Shown: positions 46,000-55,080 of the stretch, in pieces | Numbering within the stretch: the first letter of the stretch is position 1 | How the letters are laid out: the number at the start of each line of letters is the position of its first letter | NCBI GenBank assembly: GCA_002633025.1 | Contig: NMRB01003252.1 | Location: 1-64,000, forward strand | Origin: Notospermus geniculatus | Taxonomy: Eukaryota > Nemertea > Pilidiophora > Heteronemertea > Lineidae | Length of the DNA stretch: 64,000 bases | Reading direction: 5' to 3' | Notes under the pieces: model-generated | Told to the model about the DNA's origin: nothing | Databases searched by the model: none | The model's input: only the letters and a program-made list of their open reading frames with translations | Translations under genes and position numbers: made by a program

Positions 46000-46417
46000 T
46001 GAATCTGTAGTTAGAACTTGGTCGACTTTCAGACTTGGCACAACTGCTTATAAGATGGGAACATTAGAAAAGTGTAAATTATGTGACGAGCCTGCTCATG
46101 ATGAATTTCATTTACTACTACAATGCAGAGAATTACAGGGCCTAAGGAGGCGATTCCTCCCGAACTACTTTTGCTTCAACCCCAACTTGTTGAAATTTAG
46201 TGCCATTGTGAATACGGATAATAATGCCCTAAGAAGTGTATAAGGGCAATTCAAAAGTCGTAAAATGTGCTATTTTTGCAAATTGTGTTATTTTAATAAT
46301 TTTTGGTTAGGCCTCAAAGATGGCCTCCTTTGAATATAGTTGTGTTAAATTCTGTAACGCACCAATACTGAGTGCATTTATATGTACTTGGTGGAAATAA
46401 ATTCAATTCAATTCAAT
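46000..46417 (+). mobile_element. LINE 3' end (unit 2)
   Basis: Counterpart of 37160-37637, with the same KCKLCDEPAHDEFHLLLQC peptide and (ATTCA)n tail. It was copied with the segmental duplication. Confidence 0.7.
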
Positions 46418-46501
46418 GCATTTAGAGGACCCATGATTCTTGATGGACTGCGACAGGTGATTCCAATTGTCTTTCGACAAGACTTAGACTAATCTTCCCT
46501 A

Positions 46502-46666
46502 AAGCCGCCCAGACACGTTCAATATTATTGCCCAATATAAGGGCCAAAATGAGCAATATTATTGCCAATCATCCTTCCACCCATCATGCCAGAAGCACAT
46601 GTCCCTATTTTGGGCCCCATGCATGCCATATTGTGCAATAATATTGATCGTGTATGGCTGGCTTTA
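46502..46666. mobile_element. 165-bp MITE, unit 2 only
   Basis: TAAAGCCGCCCAGACACG on the left mirrors CGTGTATGGCTGGCTTTA on the right. The arms contain CAATATTATTGCCCAATAT. It lies in a spacer that is uninterrupted downstream of gene D (near 50545). Confidence 0.7.
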
Positions 46667-46849
46667 AGTCATGACCGTCCGTTTCAAAAATTTACCCTAC
46701 GCAAATTATGCATTATATAACTGAACTTTAATCATGATTCATGATAAGGGACAAATACAGTATGTACCGGTACAATTTGCAATTATTCAGTATCAACCAA
46801 TAAATGACATATTTTTTCTCATGAAATGGCACGTGCTCAGACCCATCCA

Positions 46850-47370
46850 ATTAATTTGCAAAAAAGGTGTCGGCCTTCATAGTTTTTGAGAGAGGACTCT
46901 AGCCGGAGCCCTTTCCAGACACAGAACAATGGGTGATATCATGGTGATATGAATAAAAGTTAGCAAATGCTTTTACTTCGTATTTGTACAGCATAGCGTA
47001 TTGCATCATTTGTACTGCAAAATCAATGTAAAAGATTTACTAGTCTTTATTCATATGACGAGTCAATAATAACATGAGAACGGGCGTTCGTCCGTGGGAG
47101 TAGGCCTACAAATATGGCGACTCATGAGCGCAGTAGGCCTACGCTGGTGATGCAACATCTCTTTCGCTGAAATGAACCACTCTGGACACCGGTCACACGC
47201 TTCTGGACATAATAGTGTAATGACAGAGAGAGGCATGCTGTGTACATGTATGGACCATTTCATTCTAGTTCGCGGGGATTCCCCGTCTAAGTCGCCATAC
47301 TGTGATAGGGGCTTTAACGTTTTTCTGCGCGACATGGACAGTCCTCTTGTGACGCAACATCCCTCTCAAT
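46850..47370 (-). pseudogene. Abandoned 3' part of gene C (unit 2)
   Basis: Minus-strand pieces read DRCPEWFISAKEMLHHQR and TDERPFSC, remnants of fingers 6 and 9-10, with indels. A foldback element lies at about 46932-47060. The MITE at 47371-47757 separates it from gene C, whose frame now stops inside that MITE. Confidence 0.7.
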
Positions 47371-47757
47371 GAGGAACCGGACGAACTAACGTCACGACGT
47401 GGCGCTGCGATCGATGTGACCGAACTTTCTTTTTTCAACGTGATTTCCAGTCATTTCCATTAACTCATTCTGGCGTGAAATAAACCCTATTTTTTCGGTC
47501 GCATGACATTAAAATTTACACCATCTTGTCGCGGATGAAAATTTCTGCAATTTCGTTGCTTTTTTCCCTTAAAATAAACAGGTAGGATGGCGAAAACGGC
47601 AACGTCTTTATCTCATTTTTTCCTGTAGAAAAATGTCAGTCAGCAGTGCTGATTTTTTATGACGCAACTTCAGCACATAAAACTAAGTCAATGACGTCGG
47701 TTCGGTCACATCGATCGCTGCGCCGACCTGTCGGGATAAACGGCAGGCGGGTTCCTC
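47371..47757. mobile_element. 387-bp MITE inserted in gene C
   Basis: GAGGAACC at the left mirrors GGTTCCTC at the right. Both arms also carry GCGATCGATGTGACCGAAC. The uninterrupted site (CTCTCAATTCAACG) is seen downstream of gene D at 50922. It supplies the stop codon and last 24 residues of gene C. Confidence 0.8.
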
Positions 47758-49842
47758 ATTCAACGACTCCGTTTTATTCCCGGTCGCACCCAAACGGTTT
47801 TTCCCCCAATGAATCCGACGATGCATGCTCAAGCTACTTGACATCGCGAAGGTCCTACCGCAATCCTCACAGGAAAACGGCTTTTTCCCAGTAATATGGA
47901 TTCGTTCATGCATGACCAAATAATGTCTCCTGCCAAATATCTTGTTACAAAATTGGCATTGGAATGGTTCCCCCGCGTGTATAGGTAGGTGTCGCTTAAA
48001 CTGACACTTATATAAGAAATCTTTCCCGCAAATATCGCATATAAATGGCGGAGCATTCGATTGTGTCAACAAGTCCTTTGAGTCGGCATTCCCAGATGAT
48101 TTGTCGGACACGACGTCCGATTCGGCCATCTCGTCCAAAGTCACATCATCCACTGCCCCTCGACTTGAAGATGGAGATGGAGTGGCTATTCTCTTAGTCG
48201 CAGGGAGATTAGATCTACGTTTGGAGACATTCTTCGTTCCTCCTGAGAACCCCTCTGTCATGCCCGTTTGATTAGTTTCAAATGCGAGATTCGAACTCGC
48301 ACATTCAGCGGACGCACCCTCGGCGTCAAACTTTCCCCTGTCCGTTTCACTGTCAGCTTCATCACTACTAGTACCGGTACTTAAACGCAGGCCTTTCTCA
48401 CACATTGCCTTTCGAGTTGTAGCGGGAAATCTCTTTGGAACATCATTCCTAATCCTTGTACCAGTAGGCCAACAAGAGTTTTGCTTGGAGATAATGTCCT
48501 TCGTTTTCCCGCCAAATTTTGCTTTTGGGATCATTGGCAAACGGGGGGCAATGAAAAACGTTGCATCTGTCGCACCCGAACGGTTTTTCTCCCAATGAAT
48601 CCGACGATGCCTGCTCAAGTTATTTGACATCGTGAAGGTCCTACCGCAATCCTCACAGGAAAACGGCTTTTTCCCAGTAATATGGATTCGTTCATGCATG
48701 ACCAAGTAATGTCTCCTGCCAAATATCTTGTTACAAAATTGGCATTGGAATGGTTCCCCCGCGTGTACAGGTTGGTGTCGCATTAACTGACTCTCATATA
48801 AGAAATCTTTCCCGCAAATATCGCATATAAATGGCGGAAAATTCAATTGTGTCAACAAGTCCCTTGAGTCGGCATTCCCAAATGATTTGTCGGACACGAC
48901 GTCCGATTCGGCCATCTCCTCCAAAGGCATATCATCCACTGCCCCTCGACTTGAAGATGGAGATCGAGTGGCTATAGGCCAACAAGAGTTTTGCTTGGAG
49001 ATAATGTCCTTCGTTTTCCCGCAAAATTCTGCTTGTGGGATCGTTTTCCCGCCAAATTCAGCTTCTGGATACTCTTCCGAACTGTCATATTCAGCAGTCG
49101 AAACATCCAATTCTAACTTCACTTTAACTTTCTCTTGGGGCAGTTCATCTCGGATGTCATTATTTTCTTCTCTTTGAAAACCTTCAGCATACTCCACCAT
49201 TTGATGAGATACTGAACTGGCATATTCAGTGGTCGCAGCCTCCAATTCAAACTTCACTTTAACTTTCTCTTCTTGGGCCAGTTCATCTCGGATATCATCC
49301 TTTTCTTCTCTTTGTAAACTTTCAGTTGATGCTTTTGTCTCGGTTTCATCATCCTCACAGCTCACTGCAGAACCATGAAGCGATTGGTGAAAGAAGAAAT
49401 CGTCCACGAGCCGGAAACCAATGTTACACTTCGTACAAATTGACAATCTGTGCCCCTCCCACCAATCCTGCCGTGGTACGGGCGTATGAAGCCATTGGTG
49501 CGACGCCAGTTCGTTTGTGGTGGCAAAGTTGATGGAACAAATGTCACATTTGAAAGGTTTCAGGTGTCCACCGTCAGTTTTCTCCTGCAACCAGGATTTA
49601 TCATCGGCATTTCTTCCAAGGTGCCCCTCGAACGGTGGTGTGTGGATACCGCGGATCGGCCTCGCTTGTGGCGCACTCTGCCGTAGAATCTCCAAACCAG
49701 ACACTGCTGAACTCCAGTTGTCATTGTCACCTTCCTCAACCTCCTGTTTGAATTCACAGATGTCTGGAGGCTCTGATTTCATGCCAGGCTCTGTCTTGAC
49801 GGGGAATGCATCAGATGTTTCATTCTTGAGGTCAGGTCGCAT
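47683..49842 (-). CDS. C2H2 zinc-finger protein C, 719 aa, internally duplicated
   Basis: N-terminus with MKSEPPD (psi-K-x-E), two N-terminal fingers with the conserved linker, and two acidic repeats (IRDELxQEEKVKVK). Then comes a block of three fingers (C-x2-C DICGKDF, QFCNKIF, EDCGRTF), a long linker, and a second near-copy of the same three fingers. The period is 786 bp, so the frame is kept. After each block a one-base loss shifts the frame of finger 6 (HWGKNRLGATG instead of EEKPYGCD). The final 24 residues come from the MITE at 47371-47757. Eight fingers in total. The frame is open upstream of MRPDLKN (MRGECSYASSSFK) but is not conserved across the family. Likely nuclear DNA-binding; possibly impaired. 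Confidence 0.85.
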   Translation of the reverse strand: MRPDLKNETSDAFPVKTEPGMKSEPPDICEFKQEVEEGDNDNWSSAVSGLEILRQSAPQARPIRGIHTPPFEGHLGRNADDKSWLQEKTDGGHLKPFKCDICSINFATTNELASHQWLHTPVPRQDWWEGHRLSICTKCNIGFRLVDDFFFHQSLHGSAVSCEDDETETKASTESLQREEKDDIRDELAQEEKVKVKFELEAATTEYASSVSHQMVEYAEGFQREENNDIRDELPQEKVKVKLELDVSTAEYDSSEEYPEAEFGGKTIPQAEFCGKTKDIISKQNSCWPIATRSPSSSRGAVDDMPLEEMAESDVVSDKSFGNADSRDLLTQLNFPPFICDICGKDFLYESQLMRHQPVHAGEPFQCQFCNKIFGRRHYLVMHERIHITGKKPFSCEDCGRTFTMSNNLSRHRRIHWEKNRSGATDATFFIAPRLPMIPKAKFGGKTKDIISKQNSCWPTGTRIRNDVPKRFPATTRKAMCEKGLRLSTGTSSDEADSETDRGKFDAEGASAECASSNLAFETNQTGMTEGFSGGTKNVSKRRSNLPATKRIATPSPSSSRGAVDDVTLDEMAESDVVSDKSSGNADSKDLLTQSNAPPFICDICGKDFLYKCQFKRHLPIHAGEPFQCQFCNKIFGRRHYLVMHERIHITGKKPFSCEDCGRTFAMSSSLSMHRRIHWGKNRLGATGNKTESLNEEPACRLSRQVGAAIDVTEPTSLT

Positions 49843-49934
49843 CTTAAAAGAAGACGAAGCGTACGAACACTCACCTCTCACGATATCAGTGGACGACTGG
49901 CAAATGGGGATATCTTCACGTGATGAATCGGCAA

Positions 49935-50110
49935 GGTTGACAAATTCAAATTCAAATATAGTTTATTGTCACCTTATAAGCAAGTTACATTGGTGTGAGA
50001 AATACAATAAACTGAGTGCAAATAGAATGGAGAAGAAAAAGGGGGAAAAAATAGACAAAGGAAGATCTGTCTATAGGAATGAACTGAATGATCTGTCTAT
50101 AGGAATGTAT
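49935..50110 (-). mobile_element. LINE tail fragment upstream of gene C
   Basis: On the minus strand the sequence ends GGTGACAATAAACTATATTTG then GAATTTGAATTTG, an AATAAA plus short-repeat tail. It separates the CRE from gene C, so their distance is 294 bp instead of about 100. Confidence 0.5.
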
Positions 50111-50135
50111 CTGTCTATAGGAATGACATGATTGA

Positions 50136-50143
50136 TGACGTCA
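50136..50143. promoter_or_regulatory. CRE upstream of gene C
   Basis: TGACGTCA in the same GATGACGTCATCTAACG context as A and B, displaced by a LINE fragment. Confidence 0.5.
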
Positions 50144-50784
50144 TCTAACGGAAATTAGAAAGTAGTTTTCTGAAAGCCTTTGAAAGTCAATTAAGAAAAA
50201 AAATTGAAGAAACATTCTTCAGATGGTTCACAGGAGCAACATTTATTCAAATACTTTTCAGTCAATACAATAGGATGTGAGAAAACATTAACAGGAGATG
50301 TCACCTGCTAGACTGGTTCCCATGTTTGCCGCGCCACTCCCTCGGCGTTACTGTCAGTTTCTAACCGCGCGAGGTCAGAGGTCTGGTCAGTGACATTTGC
50401 CTCCTGATACAAAATCCCATCGCTGGTGTTACTGGAACCAGGTCTGAATTAGGACATCATTTTCTAACTTCAGCGTTTCAGAAAACAGAGATCACGCCAA
50501 GTTCAACGACAGGTGATGTTAATGGTCTTTCGACAAGACTTATCTGCCCTAAACTCACGACAGTCCGTTTCAAAAATTTACCCCCCACAAATTAACTTTA
50601 TCATGATAAGGGACAAATAATACATGTACTTGCACATTTACATTCGAGTGTTATTATTCAATCAGTTAATCAATTGTTTTATAGTATACTGGGTCTGTGT
50701 TTTTTACCTAGCGGGGTCTTTGTTTTATACTGGGTCTGTTTTTTACAGATCTTAGGTCTTCGTTTTATACACACCCTACGCCGT
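50144..50784. other. Spacer between genes D and C
   Basis: No gene. A conserved block (AGACTGGTTCCCATGTTTGC, about 50300-50520) recurs upstream of D, E, F and G and again at 63680-63910. Confidence 0.6.
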
Positions 50785-50930
50785 GCGCATATGGACCATC
50801 CAATTAATTTGCAAAAAGGTGTCGGCGTAGATCTATGATTTGCGAGAGAGCATTTAAGCCGGAAGGCCATTCCAGAACATTTCTGTGCGACATGGGCAGT
50901 CCGCTTGTGATGCAACATCCCCCTCTCAAT
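50785..50930 (-). pseudogene. Out-of-frame tail of gene D
   Basis: MLHHKRTAHVAQKC (end of finger 6) is fused directly to MAFRLKCSLANHRS (finger 10). Fingers 7-9 are deleted. The frame is separated from gene D by its frameshift. Confidence 0.7.
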
Positions 50931-52424
50931 TCAACGAACCGTTTTAGACCCGGTCGCACCCAAACGGTTTTGCCCCCAACGCCAATGAAGCCAACGATGA
51001 CTGCTCAAGTCATTTGACGTCATGAAGGACCTACCGCAAACCTTACAGGAGAACGGCTTTTCCCCAGTATGAATTCGTTCATGCGTGATCAAATAATATT
51101 TACTGCAGTATTGCCTGTTACAAAATTGGCATTGGAATCGTTTTCTCTCCGTGTGTATAGGTAGGTGTCGCTTCAACTGACTCTTATATAAAAAAAATTT
51201 CCCGCAATAATCGCATATAAATGGCGGAGCATTCGATTGTGTCAACAAGTCCCTTGAGTCGGCATTCCCAAATGATTTGTCGGACACGACGTCCGATTTG
51301 GCCATCTCCTCCAAAGGCAGATCATCCACTGCCCCTCGACTTGAAGATGGAGATGGAGTGGCTATTCTCTTAGTCGCAGGGAGATTAGATCTACGTTTGG
51401 AGACATTCTTCGTTCCTCCTGAAAACCCCTCTGTCATGTCTGTCACGTCCGTTTGATGAGATTCAAATGCGACATTCGAACTCGCACATTCAGCGGACGC
51501 TTCTGGATACTCTTCCGAACTGTCATATTCAGTAGTCGAAGCATCCAATTCAAACTTTACTTTAACTTTCTCTTGGTGCAGTTCATCTCGGATGTCATCA
51601 TTTTCTTCTCTTTGAAAACTTTCAGCATCTGTGTACTCCACCATTTGATGAGATACCGAACTGGCAAATTCATTGGTCGAAGCATCCAATTCTAACTTCA
51701 CTTTAACTTCCTCTTGGGGCAATTCATCTCGGATGTCATCCTGTTCTTCTCTTTGAAAACTTTCAGTTTCTGGGTAGTCCACCATGTGAAGATATTCCGA
51801 ACCGGCATATTCAACGGTCGCAGCCTCCAATTCTAACTTCACTTTAACTTCCTCTTGGGCCAGTTCATCTCGGATTTCCTCCTTTTCTTCTCTTTGAAAA
51901 CTTTCAGTCGATGCTTTTGTCTCGGTTTCATCATCCTCACAGCTGACGGCAGAATCATGAAGCGATTGGTGAAAGAAGAAATCGTCCACCAGCCGGAAAC
52001 CAATGTTACACTTCGTACAAATTGACAATCTGTGTCCCTCCCACCAATCCTGCCGTGGTACGGGCGTATGAAGCTGCTGGTGCGACACTAGTTCATTTGT
52101 GGTGGCAAAACGGATGGAACAAATGTCACATTTGAAAGGTTTCAGGTGTCCACCGTCAGTTTTCACCTGCAACCAGGATTTATCATCGGCATTTCTTCCA
52201 AGGTGCCCCTCGAACAGTGGTGTGTGGACATTGCGAATCGACGTCGCTTGTGGCGCACTCTGCCGAAGAATGCCCAAACCAGATTCCCCTGAACTCCAGT
52301 TGTCATTGTCACCTTCCCCAACCTCCCGTTTGAATTCACAGATGTCTGGAGGCTCTGATTTCACGCCAGCCTCAGTCTTGAGAGGGAAGGCATCAGATGT
52401 TTTATTCTTGAGATCAGGTCGCAT
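50931..52424 (-). CDS. C2H2 zinc-finger protein D, 497 aa, 5 fingers
   Basis: N-terminus with VKSEPPD, two N-terminal fingers (finger 1 has SIRFATTNELVSHQQLH), and three successive acidic modules of the type REExDDIRDELxQE plus VKVKxELE, more than in A or B. Then come three C-terminal fingers (DYCGKFF, QFCNRQY, KVCGRSF). The frame shifts after the fifth finger and ends LGATGSKTVR. An open frame continues upstream of MRPDLKN (EDSPICQLCTDRPRWVFIYA) because GTGAGT has become GTGGGT here, but I keep the shared ATG. The short array suggests reduced or changed DNA recognition. Family and location as for A. Confidence 0.85.
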   Translation of the reverse strand: MRPDLKNKTSDAFPLKTEAGVKSEPPDICEFKREVGEGDNDNWSSGESGLGILRQSAPQATSIRNVHTPLFEGHLGRNADDKSWLQVKTDGGHLKPFKCDICSIRFATTNELVSHQQLHTPVPRQDWWEGHRLSICTKCNIGFRLVDDFFFHQSLHDSAVSCEDDETETKASTESFQREEKEEIRDELAQEEVKVKLELEAATVEYAGSEYLHMVDYPETESFQREEQDDIRDELPQEEVKVKLELDASTNEFASSVSHQMVEYTDAESFQREENDDIRDELHQEKVKVKFELDASTTEYDSSEEYPEASAECASSNVAFESHQTDVTDMTEGFSGGTKNVSKRRSNLPATKRIATPSPSSSRGAVDDLPLEEMAKSDVVSDKSFGNADSRDLLTQSNAPPFICDYCGKFFLYKSQLKRHLPIHTERKRFQCQFCNRQYCSKYYLITHERIHTGEKPFSCKVCGRSFMTSNDLSSHRWLHWRWGQNRLGATGSKTVR

Positions 52425-52529
52425 CTTAAACGGAGAGGAAGCGTAAATGAACACCCACCTCGGACGATCCGTGCACAACTGGCAAATAGGGCTATCTTCA
52501 CTAACTGCTCGACACATTGATATTCCTGA

Positions 52530-52537
52530 TGACGTCA
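52530..52537. promoter_or_regulatory. CRE upstream of gene D
   Basis: TGACGTCA, 106 bp from the ATG. Confidence 0.6.
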
Positions 52538-53366
52538 TCTGGTGAAAATTTACAATTTGAAATCCTTTGGAGATGTTGGAAGTCAATTGAGAAAAAAATG
52601 AAGAAACATCCTTTAGTTGGTTCACAGGAACAACCTTTCTTCAAATAATTTTCAGTGAATACAACAGGACGTTACCAAACTTTACCAGAAAATGCCATCT
52701 GCTAGACTGGTTCCAGCGTTTGCCGCGCCAGTACCGCGGCGCTACTGTCCACACGTGCTGAGCGCCGCGAGGTCATGGGGCTGGTGAGCATCATTTGAAG
52801 ATGAAGTCCCGATGGGAACACATTACAAAATCCCCTTGCTGGAACACATCTGAATTAGGACCTCATTTTCTTACTTCAGTGTTTCAGAAAATATAAACTA
52901 CGCCAAGTACGACAGTGATTTTCCACTGTTCTTTCGACGAGGGCCGTATTCTAGAAGCTTCTAAGTGTAAAGTCGACCTTAATCTTTTGTATTCTACCCT
53001 GCAAACAATAGCTAAAGGTCGACCTTACACGTAAGGAAGCTTCTACAATACGGCCCCGTATCTTCCCTAAGTTATGATAGTCGTTTCAAAAATTTACCTG
53101 ACGCAAATTATGATGAAATAACAAAACGTTCATCATGTTTCCGCTTGAATTTTCGTTTGAAAATATTCAGACACACTGAGTCAGCCCTATACTTGATGGC
53201 GAACGTGTAAAATTCGAAATTCAACAGACTACTTCAGATACATGTATATTAGGGATAGAAGTAGGGTGTAGTTTCAGAATTAAATGGCAAAAACGTTGGC
53301 TTGACTTTCGACGTCATATACTANTAGATAGGGGTACAAAGATAATAGTCGATATAGGCCTACACA
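52538..53366. other. Spacer upstream of D and downstream of E'
   Basis: It holds the conserved upstream block (about 52690-52760), one MITE (52941-53056), a single N (53324) and a ~100-bp stretch (53330-53430) that recurs at 57505-57596. Confidence 0.6.
52941..53056. mobile_element. GGGCCGTATTCTAG-family MITE
   Basis: The ends GGGCCGTATTCTAGAAGC and GCTTCTACAATACGGCCC are inverted. The spacer upstream of E lacks it (TTCGACGAGACTTATC near 56965). Confidence 0.8.
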
Positions 53367-55080
53367 TTAAATACAAACATCGGTAGAGAAAATATAAAAG
53401 TATGCTGTACATGTAGTTTCATTTTTTAGTGTTTTATGGTGTTGCGCCATCCCTTGCATTGAAGTGATTCGTTCTGGACACAGGTCACACCCGTATGGCT
53501 TTTCCTTCAAATGAACCTGACGATGATGACGGGTCAGGTGACTTGACCTCGTGAAAGACTTATCACACTGCGAACACTGAAGTTTCCGTTCGGCCACATT
53601 GGCTGTACATGTACGCTGGTGTTGCGCCATCCCTTGCGTTGAAATGAACCGTTTTGGACACAGTTCACACCCGTACGGTTTTTCCTGCAAATGAATCCGA
53701 CGATGATGACGGGTCAAGTAACTTGATCTCGTGAAAGACTTGTCACACTCCGAACACTGGTGAAGTTTCCGTTCGGCCACTTTGGCTGTGCCACATGTAC
53801 GCTGGTGTCGCGCCATCCCTTGCGTTGAAATGAACCGTTTTGGACACAGGTCACAGACATACGGCTTTTCCTTCAAATGAGTCCGAAGATGATGACTGAA
53901 GCGACTTGAGCTTGTGAACGATTGACCGCAATCCCCACAGGTGAAGGTTTTTTCGCCAGTATGGACTCGTTCGTGTGTGATCAAACAATCCTTACTGCAA
54001 AATCGCTTGCTACAGAATTGGCATTGGAATGGTTTTTCTCCCGTGGGAGGGAGTCCGAGGTGTCCCTTCAAATTACTCTTATATAAAAAAATTTTCCCGC
54101 ACTCGCATATAAATGTTGGAACATTCGAATGTGTCAACAAGTCCCTTGAGTCCGCATTCCCAAATGACTTGTCGGACACGACATCCGATTTGACTGTCGC
54201 GTCCAAATTCATTACATCCACTGCTCTTTGAGTTGAAGCCGGAGATCGAGTGGCTATTGTCCCAGTCGCAGGGAGATTAAATCTACGTTTGGAGACATCC
54301 TTCGTTCCTCCTGAAAACCCCTCTGTCACGTCCGTTGGATGAGATTCAAATGCGAGATTAGAACTGGCACATTTCCCGGACGCATCACTGTTTAAAGGCA
54401 GCCCTATATCATCCACTGCCATTCGAGCTGTAACGCAAAATCTATTTGGAACATCACTGCTAGTCTTAGCTCTACCGGTGCAAGAGTTTTGTTTGGAGAT
54501 GATGTCGTTCGTTTTCTTGCCAAATTCAGCTTTAACTTGGATCTTTTTCCCGCCAAATTCAGCTTTAATTTGGTTCGTTTTCCCGCCAAATTCAGCTTCT
54601 GAGTACTCCACCACATGAGGAGACTCCGAACCATTATTGGCATATTCATTGATCGCAGCCTCCAATTCTAACTTCACTTTAACTTTCTCTTGGGCCAGTT
54701 CTTCTCGGATGTCATCATTTTCTTCTCTTTGAAAACTTTCAGTTTCTGGGTATTTCACCATTTGATGATATTCCGAACCGGCATATTCAGTGGTCGCACT
54801 CTCCAATTCTAACTTCACTTTAACTTCCTCTTGGGGCAGTTCATCTTGGGTGTCATCCTTTTCTTCTCTTTGTAAACTTTCAGTTGATGCTTTTGTCTCG
54901 GTTTCATCATCCTCACAGCTCACTGTAGAATCATGAAGCGATTGGTGAAAGAAGAAATCGTCCACGAGCCGGAAACCAATGTTACACTTCGTACAAATTG
55001 ACAATCTGTGCCCCTCCCACCAATCCTGCCGTGGTACGGGCGTATGAATCCATTGGTGCGACGGAAGTTCGTTTGTGGTG
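53367..55080 (-). pseudogene. Zinc-finger segment E', second half of a duplicated gene
   Basis: This open frame has no ATG of its own. It starts within finger 1 (TTNELPSHQWIH, lacking the Cys pair), directly after the duplication breakpoint. It then contains finger 2, two acidic modules, repeats with IKAEF and VKAEF, and about eight fingers. Finger 3 reads FICECGKIF (one residue missing between the Cys) and LGLPPTGEK (second His lost), so it cannot bind zinc normally. Fingers 6 and 8 end HQRTC. The array breaks in finger 10, where the frame runs into a repeat also found at 57505-57596 (NETTCTAYFYIFSTDVCI). It could be translated only by frameshift or internal initiation. Confidence 0.75.

Larger units (their letters stand above)
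39342..47421. repeat. Segmental duplication, unit 2 (contains gene B)
   Basis: Head-to-tail partner of 30213-39340, joined at a single N (39341). It carries its own insertions (43114-43359, 46502-46666) and a deletion near 41470 relative to unit 1. Confidence 0.9.
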
